NCBI RefSeq assembly: GCF_900104155.1
Contig: NZ_FMYB01000001.1
Coordinates: 62,001-126,000 of the forward strand
Origin: Butyrivibrio sp. INlla16
Lineage (GTDB): Bacteria; Bacillota; Clostridia; Lachnospirales; Lachnospiraceae
Direction of reading: 5' to 3'
Length of the DNA stretch: 64,000 bases
The position numbers and the translations under genes are program-made. Below, piece by piece: positions 42,211 through 51,316 of the stretch (its first letter is position 1; each line of letters opens with the position of its first letter). Below the pieces are notes generated by a model, which worked only from the letters and a program-made list of their open reading frames with translations, made no database searches and had not been told where the DNA came from.

Positions 42211-43533
42211 CTACCTGTCCTTAAACCAATCTCTCACAGCCATGAGCACGAAGCCCAATTCATTCTTGGCCTGAAAATCGGATTCTTCTTTATGCCAGTT
42301 CTGCGGTGGAATAAGAAGTTCCCCGCTCTCGGACAGCAGTTCTTCTTTCGATAAACCTGCTCCGTAGATATCATCCGTGGGGCTTGCTTCTATCAGCACA
42401 GCATCACCTGTAGATAGTAGTACATCGGCAAAGTCCTTATCGGAAAGGAACTTCCCGATATTACCGTTAAAGATAATTTCGCGGTTGCAGCTTCTCCATA
42501 CAGCCTCATCAAAATTTGAGATTTCTCTGCCAAGCTTTTTGCAGATGGCAGGATCCTCTTCGCTCATGATCTTACTGTAAGTATCGAAATCATTAAAAAG
42601 CAGGGCCTTTTCAGACATCATATACTGCTCAGCAGAACTATACTTTCTACCGTTTATATAGATTGTTTTTCCTTTATACCACTGAGAAAGCTGGCAGTAT
42701 TCACTGGTTTTTTCAGCAAGAAAGAAACATACGTAAGTATGGTCATTACCGTTTGCAACCTCGTCTATCAGCCAGTCGATATGATATTTATTGTAAGGAG
42801 CACCGGGCAAAGAAGGAGAAACCGTTGGGACGGGCAATTCTATACCCGGCACTTCGCTCATCGAAGTAGTTTCTACAGCTTCATTTTCTGCAGCTTCATC
42901 TGTATTCCCCGTTTCATTAGCGCCATCTTCACTCCCGGGCTCGATGTCTGCGACTTTTTCTTTAGCCTTTTTTGCGCTCTTTTTCTTTGGCTCCGCCTTT
43001 TTCTTAGGTTCTGATTTCTTGGGCGCAGCTTCCTTAGCGGCCTCGGAATAAGTATTAAAACTCAAATCATCAGGAACAACAAAGCTGATATCATCAAAGG
43101 CGTCCGGATTTTCGGCAACGAAATCAGAGACTGTAGCTATAGCAAGCTTTGCAGCCTTATCAACGGGATAACCATATTCACCTGTAGAAATGGAAGGAAA
43201 TGCGATTTTGCGAATGCCATTTTCGAGGGCGATTTTCAAAGCGCTGACATAGCAGGAGGAAAGAAGCTCCTCCTCGCCTGCTGTACCGCCCATCCATACA
43301 GGACCTACGGAGTGAATTATGAAATCACATGGAAGGTTATAACCAAGCGTAAGTTTGGAATCACCGGTTTCACAGCCGTTTAACCTGCGGCATTCCGTTT
43401 TCAGCTGAGGTCCGGCAGCTCTGTGAATCATTCCGTCGAGACCGCCTCCACCCAGAAGAGAATTATTAGCCGGATTAACGATTGCTCCAAAACCTGTAAC
43501 TTTTGTGATATCACCTTGCAAAACGTGAATCAT
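42211..43533 (-). CDS. Macro domain-NADAR domain fusion protein
   Basis: A 440-residue protein. Residues 1-160 are a macro domain: LQGDITKVTGFGAIVNPANNSLLGGGGLDGMIHRAAG, then IIHSVGPVW and AFPSISTGEYGYP, which bind ADP-ribose. Residues ~165-245 form a Lys- then acid-rich linker. Residues ~265-438 fit NADAR (YbiA-like): INGRKYSSAEQYMMSEKAL, CKKLGREISNFDEAVW, KFLSDKDFADVLLSTGDAVLIEASPTDDIYGAG and VLMAVRDW. Both domain types are known to act on ADP-ribose; NADAR proteins have been linked to removal of ADP-ribose from guanine bases. The combined role here is inferred. GGGGGACATC precedes the ATG at 43533. It is 39 bases downstream of the zinc-ribbon gene. Confidence 0.85.
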   Translation of the reverse strand: MIHVLQGDITKVTGFGAIVNPANNSLLGGGGLDGMIHRAAGPQLKTECRRLNGCETGDSKLTLGYNLPCDFIIHSVGPVWMGGTAGEEELLSSCYVSALKIALENGIRKIAFPSISTGEYGYPVDKAAKLAIATVSDFVAENPDAFDDISFVVPDDLSFNTYSEAAKEAAPKKSEPKKKAEPKKKSAKKAKEKVADIEPGSEDGANETGNTDEAAENEAVETTSMSEVPGIELPVPTVSPSLPGAPYNKYHIDWLIDEVANGNDHTYVCFFLAEKTSEYCQLSQWYKGKTIYINGRKYSSAEQYMMSEKALLFNDFDTYSKIMSEEDPAICKKLGREISNFDEAVWRSCNREIIFNGNIGKFLSDKDFADVLLSTGDAVLIEASPTDDIYGAGLSKEELLSESGELLIPPQNWHKEESDFQAKNELGFVLMAVRDWFKDR

Positions 43534-43572
43534 GATGTCCCCCTTTAGGTCTTGTATGTATAGAATTAGGGA

Positions 43573-44172
43573 TTAACCCTGGAATCCAACTGCTTTGTTG
43601 ATTGCATCCTGTGCAATTGCATAGTTTACGATGCCGAGACCAACAATCTGAAGAATGATAAACAGAACAGCAGAGCTTCCGTTCGGAGTATTCTTGATCT
43701 GATCAGTCTTCTCACCCATCTTGTAAGCCCAGTACCATCCGTAAATACCACAGGTAACAAAAGTAAGCAGGAATGCAATTACACCTGATGTCTCATGGCT
43801 GCGCCCGCTGAGCTGATTGGACTCATCTGTAAGAACAATAAACCAGTAAATACTGTAAATACCACAGGTAACAATTGAAAGAACGATTGCAAGAGCAATG
43901 CTTCTTCCGCTAATTCCGCCTCCGTAGTAGGGCGCGGGCTGATTAGGCTGAAAGCTGTTGTAACCGCCTGAATTCTGGGGATCAAAGCCAACAGGCTGAT
44001 CATTCTGAGGTATAAAACCGCTATTCTGATCATTCATTGAACCCATGCCCGCATTCTGATTAACCTCGGGACCTGCACCCTGACCCGGATTCGGAACTCC
44101 GAGAGGCGCGCCGCAATTGGTACAGAATTTGGAGCTATCGGGATTTTCTGCTCCACAATTAGTACAAAACAT
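43573..44172 (-). CDS. Zinc-ribbon membrane protein with DUF4234
   Basis: A 199-residue protein. The N-terminus is a zinc ribbon with two CxxC pairs (FCTNCGAENPDSSKFCTNCGA). A Gly/Asn/Pro/Gln-rich linker follows, then two or three membrane segments containing the repeated phrase VTCGIYSIYWFIVL / VTCGIYGWYWAYKM characteristic of DUF4234, and a final hydrophobic helix. The function of this family is unknown. AGGAGGAGTCAGAT precedes the ATG at 44172. The macro-NADAR gene follows 39 bases after its stop, perhaps in the same transcript; a divergent gene starts 90 bases away. Confidence 0.82.
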   Translation of the reverse strand: MFCTNCGAENPDSSKFCTNCGAPLGVPNPGQGAGPEVNQNAGMGSMNDQNSGFIPQNDQPVGFDPQNSGGYNSFQPNQPAPYYGGGISGRSIALAIVLSIVTCGIYSIYWFIVLTDESNQLSGRSHETSGVIAFLLTFVTCGIYGWYWAYKMGEKTDQIKNTPNGSSAVLFIILQIVGLGIVNYAIAQDAINKAVGFQG

Positions 44173-44261
44173 ATCTGACTCCTCCTAAATATAGTTGTTT
44201 GAATTACCTGCTTATTATATCACAATATAGTGTATAATTATGCTAAAAGGGGGAAAAAATT

Positions 44262-45725
44262 ATGCCGATTTTAGGAGCTTTCATGGTACCTCATCCGCCT
44301 ATTATCCTACCCGAAGTAGGTGATGGCGAGGAGAAAAAGATTTCCGAAGTAACAGCAGCTTATGAGAAGGTAGCTGACGAAATTGCAAGCCTCAAACCTG
44401 ATACTATCGTTATCTCCAGTCCTCACAGCATCATGTATGCGGATTATTTTCATATTTCTCCCGGGAAAACTGCTTATGGGGATATGGCTCGTTTTAATGC
44501 TGAGCAGGTAAGCTTTGACGCCGAGTATGATGAAGAACTTGTAAGCACCATCTGCCGGATTGCTGAAAAGGGCGGCATGGACGCATCTGACAAGGCTAAC
44601 GACTCAGATAGCGAAGGTCAAGGCGGTCTGGCTCTGCATGAATTTCCTGCAGGCACTATGGGTGAGCGCGACCCTTCCCTGGATCATGGAACAATCATTC
44701 CGCTTTATTTCATATGTAAAAAATATACTGATTTCAAGCTGGTTAGAATTGGACTCTCCGGCCTTCCTCTGGCACTCCATTACCAGATGGGGCAGATTAT
44801 TCAGAAAGCTGTAAACGAAACCGGAAGACGTATAGTCTATGTTGCAAGCGGTGATCTCTCTCATAAGATGAAAGAAGAAGGCCCCTACGGTTTTGCTCCG
44901 GAAGGGCCGCAGTACGACGAGCGTATAATGGACGTCTGTGGCAGCGGCAACTTCAAGCGTCTGTTTGAATTTGAAGACAGTTTTTGTGAAAAAGCTGCTG
45001 AATGCGGACACAAATCCTTTGTAATGATGGCGGGTGCGCTTGATGGTCTCTCCGTAAAGGCCGAGGCTCTTGTCCACGCTGCAACCTTTGGAGTAGGCTA
45101 CGGAATCTGCCGTTTTGAGGTAGGCGGTCCTGATGAGAACAGGCATTTTCTTGATATATGGAGAGATGAAAAGTTAGATGAACTAAGAGAGAGGCAAAAG
45201 GATGAAGATCCTTATGTAAAGCTTGCCAGATTTTCATTGGAAAACTACGTCAACGCAGGGAAAACCTTGCATGTAAAGGACGTTATGGATATGGGTCTGC
45301 CCAGGGAAATGTATAAAAACCAGGCGGGCACTTTCGTCTCGATACATAAAAACGGTGCTCTTCGAGGGTGCATAGGTACTATCTCACCTACCTGTGGCTG
45401 CATAGCGGAGGAAATCCTGCAAAATGCCATAAGCGCAGGAACTAACGATCCGAGATTCCCGATGATAACGCCGGATGAACTCCCCTGGCTTGAGATAAGC
45501 GTGGATGTTCTTGATGAGCCGGAGCCCATATCATCACCGGACGAACTTGATGTTAAGCGCTACGGAGTAATAGTTCGAAGCGGATATAAGCGCGGTCTTC
45601 TCCTTCCTAATCTCGATGGAGTTGACAGTGTAATACAGCAGATAAATATTGCCTGCCAGAAGGCGGGGATCCCCAAAGGGGAAGAAATTAGTCTCGAACG
45701 ATTTGAAGTCGTAAGGCATGAATAA
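44262..45725 (+). CDS. MEMO-like/AMMECR1 fusion (AmmeMemoRadiSam system protein)
   Basis: A 487-residue fusion. Residues 1-~280 belong to the MEMO/class III extradiol dioxygenase-like family: GAFMVPHPPIILPEVG, ISSPHSIMYADYFHISPG, VYVASGDLSHKM. Residues ~312-487 are AMMECR1: PYVKLARFSLENYV, GTFVSIHKNGALRGCIGTI, DPRFPMITPDELPWLEISVDVL and LLLPNLDGVDSV. In many anaerobes these two and a radical SAM protein are encoded together; the role is still being defined. Here no radical SAM partner is adjacent, as the gene ends in a terminator. AAAGGGGGAAAAAATT precedes the ATG at 44262. Confidence 0.88.
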   Translation: MPILGAFMVPHPPIILPEVGDGEEKKISEVTAAYEKVADEIASLKPDTIVISSPHSIMYADYFHISPGKTAYGDMARFNAEQVSFDAEYDEELVSTICRIAEKGGMDASDKANDSDSEGQGGLALHEFPAGTMGERDPSLDHGTIIPLYFICKKYTDFKLVRIGLSGLPLALHYQMGQIIQKAVNETGRRIVYVASGDLSHKMKEEGPYGFAPEGPQYDERIMDVCGSGNFKRLFEFEDSFCEKAAECGHKSFVMMAGALDGLSVKAEALVHAATFGVGYGICRFEVGGPDENRHFLDIWRDEKLDELRERQKDEDPYVKLARFSLENYVNAGKTLHVKDVMDMGLPREMYKNQAGTFVSIHKNGALRGCIGTISPTCGCIAEEILQNAISAGTNDPRFPMITPDELPWLEISVDVLDEPEPISSPDELDVKRYGVIVRSGYKRGLLLPNLDGVDSVIQQINIACQKAGIPKGEEISLERFEVVRHE

Positions 45726-45736
45726 TTATAATATAA

Positions 45737-45781
45737 AAAAGCTTATCCATCCGGTTCTGTTTTTCTGATGGATAAGCTTTT
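45737..45781. terminator. Bidirectional terminator between converging genes
   Basis: Perfect 15-bp stem AAAAGCTTATCCATC (45737-45751) with GATGGATAAGCTTTT (45767-45781). It lies between the MEMO-AMMECR1 stop (45725) and the stop of the minus-strand gene at 45800. Confidence 0.88.
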
Positions 45782-45799
45782 ATGTCTTTATCTTTTTTC

Positions 45800-46243
45800 T
45801 TATTTATTGTCTGTAATGCTATCTATCCCATTCTTCATGGCTTTGGATACCTTGTTGTCCATCTCAGAGTTTATCTGTGTACTTAGCATGTCCATGATCC
45901 TGCTACTGCCCTTGGAGAAATTCATGGCCGAGTGGCGATCCATGGACTGCTTTTTTCTGTCCTCTTTGTGATTCATATCATAGCTCTGCCTCATTGTATT
46001 ATTCAGAGTACGCATAGCCTGGAGTGAATCATAGACATCGGAAAACTCTTTTCCCACCTTCTCTTTAGCTTCGTCAGCTTTTGAAAAAGAACTGGAAATA
46101 GCATCTACAGCGCTCTTTTTGTTGCCTTTTCCAAGGCTGTAAATGCCATCGGAAGAAAGCAGTGATCCACTGCCCGAAAGTCCTGTCTTATCAAGATATA
46201 AATCTGTCAGTCTTCCCATAGAAGAGGATAAATCGTAACTCAT
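45800..46243 (-). CDS. Unrecognised helical protein (147 aa)
   Basis: I do not recognise this protein. It has no signal peptide or membrane segment. The N-terminal ~45 residues are Ser/Gly/Leu-rich (LSGSGSLLSSDGIYSLG); the remainder is predicted helical and highly charged (SKADEAKEKVGKEFSDVYDSLQAMRTLNNTMRQSYD, MDRHSAMNF, NSEMDNKVSKAMKNGID). Such compositions occur in secreted or assembly-related helical proteins, but nothing more can be said. GAGGG precedes the ATG at 46243. It lies between the convergent MEMO-AMMECR1 gene and the glucanotransferase gene. Confidence 0.62.
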   Translation of the reverse strand: MSYDLSSSMGRLTDLYLDKTGLSGSGSLLSSDGIYSLGKGNKKSAVDAISSSFSKADEAKEKVGKEFSDVYDSLQAMRTLNNTMRQSYDMNHKEDRKKQSMDRHSAMNFSKGSSRIMDMLSTQINSEMDNKVSKAMKNGIDSITDNK

Positions 46244-46317
46244 AATATGCCCTCAGTTTAATAGTCATGTATACTTCCGCTATATATATCGGCATATTGC
46301 GGCAAAAAATAAACTGA

Positions 46318-47823
46318 CTAATCCTTAGGAAGTTCTGTCGGTATTCTGCTGTAGGTCTCTGCCATCAGTCTTATGCTTCTCGCAAGATCCTCCGACAGAT
46401 AGTTTGGCAAAAGTCTCCACATCCAGTTGCCGTCCGCCGTCCCTGGCGTGTTGATTCTCGCTTCTTTCCCTTTGCAGAGATAATCCACAAGAGGAACTAT
46501 GCACAGATCAGCCACCGATCTGTAGGCTTCTCTTATAATATCCCAGACAAGAGCACCATAATTCGTATGCAACGAATTGATATATCTTCTGGTAAAATCG
46601 CGCTCTCCGTCCGATATCTCCTGAACCCATGCAAAGGTCGGAGTATTATCGTGAGTCCCGGTATATACCACGCTGTTTCTTGTATGCCTGTGATTTACAT
46701 AAATACTGTCCCAGCTTGTAAAACCATATTGCAGGACCTTCATTCCGGGGAATCCCGAATCCTCAAGGAGCTTTATATTCTCCTCTGTAGTGGTACCGAG
46801 GTCCTCTGCGATCATATCAAGCTTACCGAGCTGTTTCTCCAGCGCCTTAAAAAGATCCATTCCGGGGCCTTTCATCTGCTTTCCGCCCCTTGCATCCTTA
46901 TCGCCGTAAGGGACCTCATAGTATTCAGCAAAGCCATGGAAATGATCGATTCTGATGACATCAAACCATTCGTAATTGCGCTCTATTCTCTTTACCCACC
47001 AGGAATAGTCGTTCTTTTTAAGATAGTCCCAGTCGTAAACAGGGTTACCCCAGAGCTGGCCATCCTTTGAGAAAGCATCCGGAGGACATCCGGCAACCGC
47101 CTTAGGAACAAGATCCTTATCCATTTGGAAAACCTCGGGGTGCGACCAGCTGTCAGCACTGTCCATAGCAACATAGAACGGAAGGTCACCGATAATCTTA
47201 ACCTTGTGTTCAAGGGCATATTTATGAAGCTTTTTCCACTGTTCATCAAATTTAAACTGCTCAAAGCAGATAAATTCTATCTCGTCCTTAAATTCGCCTC
47301 TTGCCTTATCAAGAGCCTTGGGATCTCGTTTTCTTATATCCTCAGGCCAGTCAAGCCATGATTTTCCATCCTGAGCAGCCTTTATCGAAACATAAAGCGC
47401 ATAATCCTCAAGCCAGTATTCATGCGCTTTCCTATATTCCTTAAAGGCCTTCATATCACCTTTTTTGAGGAAATTCTCATAGGCTTTTTTGAGAATTAAT
47501 GGTCTGTTTTCATAAAGCTTTCCGTAATCGACTTTTTCCTGATCACTTCCAAAATCGATACCGTTAATATCGTCCCAGGTCAAAAGGCCTTCCTCTATAA
47601 GCTTCTCCGGTGAAATAAAATAAGGATTGCCCGCAAAGGCTGAAATGGGCTGATACGGCGAGTTCCCAAAACTTGTCGGTCCTATAGGAAGAATCTGCCA
47701 GAAGCCCTGATAAGACTTTTCAAGAAAGTCCACAAAATCATAGGCTTCTCTTGAAAAACACCCAATACCAAACTTAGACGCCAGCGAAAATACCGGCATC
47801 AGAATTCCGCTTTCTCTGCTCAT
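46318..47823 (-). CDS. malQ: 4-alpha-glucanotransferase
   Basis: A 501-residue GH77 amylomaltase. It starts RESGILMPVFSLASKFGIGCF and continues FWQILPIGPTSFGNSPYQPISAFAGNPYF. The catalytic nucleophile Asp is in WFDVIRIDHFHGF, the acid/base Glu in MIAEDLGTTTEEN and the third carboxylate in YTGTHDNTPTFAW. It transfers 1,4-alpha-glucan segments between maltodextrins in the cytoplasm, for starch or glycogen metabolism. The ATG at 47823 is preferred to a TTG-initiated longer frame; GGAGTGAGAATT is the ribosome site. No other maltose genes are adjacent. Confidence 0.94.
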   Translation of the reverse strand: MSRESGILMPVFSLASKFGIGCFSREAYDFVDFLEKSYQGFWQILPIGPTSFGNSPYQPISAFAGNPYFISPEKLIEEGLLTWDDINGIDFGSDQEKVDYGKLYENRPLILKKAYENFLKKGDMKAFKEYRKAHEYWLEDYALYVSIKAAQDGKSWLDWPEDIRKRDPKALDKARGEFKDEIEFICFEQFKFDEQWKKLHKYALEHKVKIIGDLPFYVAMDSADSWSHPEVFQMDKDLVPKAVAGCPPDAFSKDGQLWGNPVYDWDYLKKNDYSWWVKRIERNYEWFDVIRIDHFHGFAEYYEVPYGDKDARGGKQMKGPGMDLFKALEKQLGKLDMIAEDLGTTTEENIKLLEDSGFPGMKVLQYGFTSWDSIYVNHRHTRNSVVYTGTHDNTPTFAWVQEISDGERDFTRRYINSLHTNYGALVWDIIREAYRSVADLCIVPLVDYLCKGKEARINTPGTADGNWMWRLLPNYLSEDLARSIRLMAETYSRIPTELPKD

Positions 47824-47871
47824 AATTCTCACTCCCCTCAAAACTTATACAGCTATTGTAGCATAAAAAAT

Positions 47872-47900
47872 GCAGAGCGCCACATTTCGTGACGCTCTGC
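47872..47900 (-). terminator. Terminator after the 1053-residue surface protein gene
   Basis: GCAGAGCGCCAC (47872-47883) pairs with GTGACGCTCTGC (47889-47900); on the minus strand ATTTTTTATG follows. One internal mismatch. Confidence 0.85.
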
Positions 47901-47924
47901 GTTGTCAGATTTTATGAAAAGCTC

Positions 47925-50900
47925 TTACTGCACTTCTCGTTTTTTCTTTTTTCCTACGAAGAGAAGAATTGCCAATGCTGCAGCTGCTCCTATAAGAACA
48001 AAGAGTCTTGCTGTATTTGTGGAATCTTCTGTTGCTCCTCTTCTTGAGCCAAGTACTTCACCCTTCTCCTCAGAACCGTTCATAGGTCTGATTGCACCAA
48101 GAACCTTCTTTTCCTCTGTGGGAGGATTATCGTTATTCGGTGTCGGATCATAGTGGTTAGTCTTCTTCGGCTTATCAGGCTTTTCATGCTTATTGTGCTT
48201 CTTCGGCTTATCCGGCTTGTCAGGAGTCTCAGGATCCTTCGGCAGATCACTCTTCGGATTATCCTTAACGGTAAGTGTTCCGGTAACCTGCTTAATACTG
48301 TAATCAAGAGGCTGAACCACATTCACAAGCTTATAATTAAATGTGTTAGGTGTGCTTCCGACCTCTGTCTGAGAAGCAAAATCAGTATACTCTGCACTGT
48401 CGCCTGTTGCAAATCCGTCTGCACCTACTGTGATATCAGTAGCTGTAAGAGGTGTTCCGTCATAAAGCTTCTCTGCTGAAGGAGAAACAAGCTCAACCTC
48501 TCTGGGAAGGATATACAGATGTCCGATTACGGCACTTGTAGGCTGCTTCTCTTCTGCATTTACTGAAATTCCGGAATCAAAAACTATCTTGAACTTATCG
48601 GATATGTCTTTCTTAAGTCCTTCAACAGTAATCTTCTTATCCTTGGTCTCAACAGATATCGGATATCCTGCTCCATCGGGAAGAACGTGCTTACCGTATC
48701 CGCCTGTTACTGTAAGTCCACTTACAGTAATGTTAAACTTGATACCATTATCAAGGCTAACCTCGACCTTCTTATCATCTACAGCGAAGACCTTATCTTC
48801 CTCAGCAGCACCCTCATTAAGGGCTACAGGTTTTCCTGAAGAAAGAGCTTTTATCTGCAATGCTTCAGAAAGTGAAACAGCTTTGGGCTCAGGCGTTACA
48901 GCACTACTGTTAAGATCCAAACCGTCAAGAGCATTCTTAATAGTTTCTGTATCAACAACAACATCTACATCCATGTTTCCACGGTGGTTTGAACCATCAT
49001 ACTTAATATATGTATCGCGACCATCCTGATCTGATGCAGCCTTAATCTTAACAATAATTGTTATAACCGAATCAGGCAACCAAACTGCATAGAAGTCTGT
49101 ATCACTCATAAGAATTTTTGAGTCACCGGGATCATAGTATTTTCCGTCTTTATCCATCCAGCAAAGGAATGAATATCCTTCAGGTGCCTTAGTAAATACT
49201 CCTTTATCATCACTTGCATCTGTTTTGGAGTATTCTTTAAGTACATGTGATGATCCTGTCAGCTGTTTCTCAAACGGAACAACATCCGGCTCACCCTTAA
49301 CATCTTTAGGATAATTTGCATGATATCTAACTGTTACATAAGCGCGGTTGAGGTATCCATCAATATGATATGCCTTTTCACCTTTAGCTTTATCTCCAAC
49401 ATTTTTGTACACATACCATGTGATATCACTTGCCTTAGGACTTCTTAATTTATTAGTTGTTTCATCAAGAACTTTATACTTCTTCAATACGTCATCGTTC
49501 ACAAAATCCGCATCTATCAGATCTGTCGGCACAGTATCAATTTCAGCATTAATCCTGGCTCCTGTAGGATCCCAAACGTTTCCGTTCCCATCTCTTTCAC
49601 TATCGGGTATTGCGTAGAGATCTCTCTGTGCGGTTCCAAGCCACTTCTCATAGCTATAACCTTTGTTCATCTCGGGATAATAATTCTTATCATCCTGCTG
49701 AGTTGAATTAGCCGGTATTGGCTGATTAGGAAGAAGCACATAATATGCTACCTTTGTTTTTCCTAATGATTTAGGATCCACCTTGTAATATATTACAAAA
49801 ACATTCGTATCAGGATCATTATTCGGATTATCTACTACTTTGTCGATAGTAGTAACATTGTTTTTATTTTCCTTATCGAATATATATATAGTGTTTCCAA
49901 GAGAAACATTATTCTCCGGAGTGAGAGTTAATGACTTATCAACTACAGCTTCCAGGTTACCAAAAGGATTTACCTCATCAGTTGAATTGAACACAAATGA
50001 AGGAGCATCTGTATATTTGCCATCATTATCGCTTATAAATATTTTTACATTATAAGTTGTTATTACAGGCACTTCAGTATTTCCACCTGATGTTTCACCC
50101 TCACCAGTTGTATTGCCACTACCATTTCCACCGGATGTTTCATTTTTTTCTGTCTTTGTGCCTTCAGCATTTCCATCTGACGGACTCTGAGTATAAACAG
50201 TATTTGCAGGAGTATAGGTCTCTTCTACAGGAGCATCGGGATCATCAATGATTGCGCCCTCGATAAACCATTTTTCTCCTGTTACATGAGAAATCTTATT
50301 CCACTCAACTATCTTATTCTCGCCAGGAATAACATTGGCAGCTGCCCAATTGTAGAAGCCTTCTGTAAGTCTTGCAGCAACAGCATCTTTCTCAGTAATA
50401 TCTACATTACCTGCCTCATCGGTAGGATCTATAGAAGTAAAATAGTCAGTCAAAGTAACTTCTGCGCCTGTGTCCTGATTAAAGGTATCGAAATATATTG
50501 TCTCGCTATCCTTAATAACAGAAACAACCAGCATGCCCTTCTCTACAGCAGGAGCTGCTTCTACGGTCTCTCCGCCTTCAGCGGGAGTTACAGCAGGTTC
50601 TTCTGCAGCAGGAGCTGCTTCTTCAGCTGCAGCGGGTGCTTCAGGCTCTGCAGGAGTTTCACCGTTCTCATCAATTGCAGGTGTCTCAGCAGGAGCTGCT
50701 TCAGGAGCTACGTTTTCACCCTCTGCAGGTGCGGGAGCCTCTTCGACATTTCCTTCTTCAGCACTAGGTGCGGTAGCCGGCTCTTCTACTGTCTGAGGTT
50801 CTTCGGTAACTACCGGTTCCTCAGCCGGCTGTTCCGGTTCCTCTGCAGGTGCTTCAGGTTCCTCTGCAGGTGCAGCGGGAACTTCAGCTATCTCAGTTTC

Positions 50901-51086
50901 TTCAGTTGAAGGTTCTGCACTTTCCAACACTTCGCTTAAGCGAACTGTTTCTTCAACTGAGGTTACTTCTTCATTTGTACCCTCGTCCGCTCTTACACCA
51001 ATGCTGTTATAGTCAGACACGAAGGTCCGAAGCATCAGCACAAGTACAAGTGTAAAAGCAAGTTTTCTCACTATACTCTTCTTCAT
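47925..51086 (-). CDS. Large secreted surface protein with InlB-type repeat and C-terminal membrane anchor
   Basis: A 1053-residue exported protein. A signal peptide (KKSIVRKLAFTLVLVLMLRTF) is followed by a long Ala/Pro/Glu-rich stretch (~40-180), beta-rich domains, an InlB B-repeat-like part (VTVRYHANYPKDVKGEPD ... GYSFLCWMDKDGKYYDPGD ... FYAVWLP) and an MBG/YDG-like domain (EKLYDGTPLTATDITV). The Pro/Asp/Lys linker ends in VLGAIR-n10-VLGSRR, then GATEDSTNTARLF, one membrane segment and KKKKREVQ. No LPxTG is present, although the layout mimics a sorting signal and the VLG doublet is shared with the LPQTG pilin at 55519. GGAGGGATT precedes the ATG at 51086; the longer frame starting nine codons earlier contains that site. 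It probably sits on the cell surface. Confidence 0.8.
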   Translation of the reverse strand: MKKSIVRKLAFTLVLVLMLRTFVSDYNSIGVRADEGTNEEVTSVEETVRLSEVLESAEPSTEETEIAEVPAAPAEEPEAPAEEPEQPAEEPVVTEEPQTVEEPATAPSAEEGNVEEAPAPAEGENVAPEAAPAETPAIDENGETPAEPEAPAAAEEAAPAAEEPAVTPAEGGETVEAAPAVEKGMLVVSVIKDSETIYFDTFNQDTGAEVTLTDYFTSIDPTDEAGNVDITEKDAVAARLTEGFYNWAAANVIPGENKIVEWNKISHVTGEKWFIEGAIIDDPDAPVEETYTPANTVYTQSPSDGNAEGTKTEKNETSGGNGSGNTTGEGETSGGNTEVPVITTYNVKIFISDNDGKYTDAPSFVFNSTDEVNPFGNLEAVVDKSLTLTPENNVSLGNTIYIFDKENKNNVTTIDKVVDNPNNDPDTNVFVIYYKVDPKSLGKTKVAYYVLLPNQPIPANSTQQDDKNYYPEMNKGYSYEKWLGTAQRDLYAIPDSERDGNGNVWDPTGARINAEIDTVPTDLIDADFVNDDVLKKYKVLDETTNKLRSPKASDITWYVYKNVGDKAKGEKAYHIDGYLNRAYVTVRYHANYPKDVKGEPDVVPFEKQLTGSSHVLKEYSKTDASDDKGVFTKAPEGYSFLCWMDKDGKYYDPGDSKILMSDTDFYAVWLPDSVITIIVKIKAASDQDGRDTYIKYDGSNHRGNMDVDVVVDTETIKNALDGLDLNSSAVTPEPKAVSLSEALQIKALSSGKPVALNEGAAEEDKVFAVDDKKVEVSLDNGIKFNITVSGLTVTGGYGKHVLPDGAGYPISVETKDKKITVEGLKKDISDKFKIVFDSGISVNAEEKQPTSAVIGHLYILPREVELVSPSAEKLYDGTPLTATDITVGADGFATGDSAEYTDFASQTEVGSTPNTFNYKLVNVVQPLDYSIKQVTGTLTVKDNPKSDLPKDPETPDKPDKPKKHNKHEKPDKPKKTNHYDPTPNNDNPPTEEKKVLGAIRPMNGSEEKGEVLGSRRGATEDSTNTARLFVLIGAAAALAILLFVGKKKKREVQ

Positions 51087-51251
51087 AATCCCTCCTAAGA
51101 TTAAAATTTTCATTCGACTATATAATTATATGAATTATTTTTTCACTTTTGGTTACGAAATATGAATAATTCTGTTCATAATTCGTACTTGACAAGAACA
51201 TTTTTTTGTGATTATCCGATTTTTTATTATCAGTTTCCTAGTGCATAGAAA

Positions 51252-51282
51252 AAAGCGCAGGCCTTTATTATTCCTGCGCTTT
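51252..51282 (-). terminator. Terminator after pepD
   Basis: AAAGCGCAGG (51252-51261) pairs with CCTGCGCTTT (51273-51282); on the minus strand TTTTCTATG follows. The rest of 51087-51316 is AT-rich and probably holds the promoter of the surface protein gene. Confidence 0.85.
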
Positions 51283-51316
51283 AGTTTCTTAATATTAATA
51301 TCAAATTGGTATGAAA

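Noticed and set aside
50286..50909. Cys/Phe/Ser-rich 207-codon plus-strand frame
   Set aside because: It is antisense to the Ala/Pro/Glu repeats of the surface protein gene; the biased repeats keep the opposite frame open.
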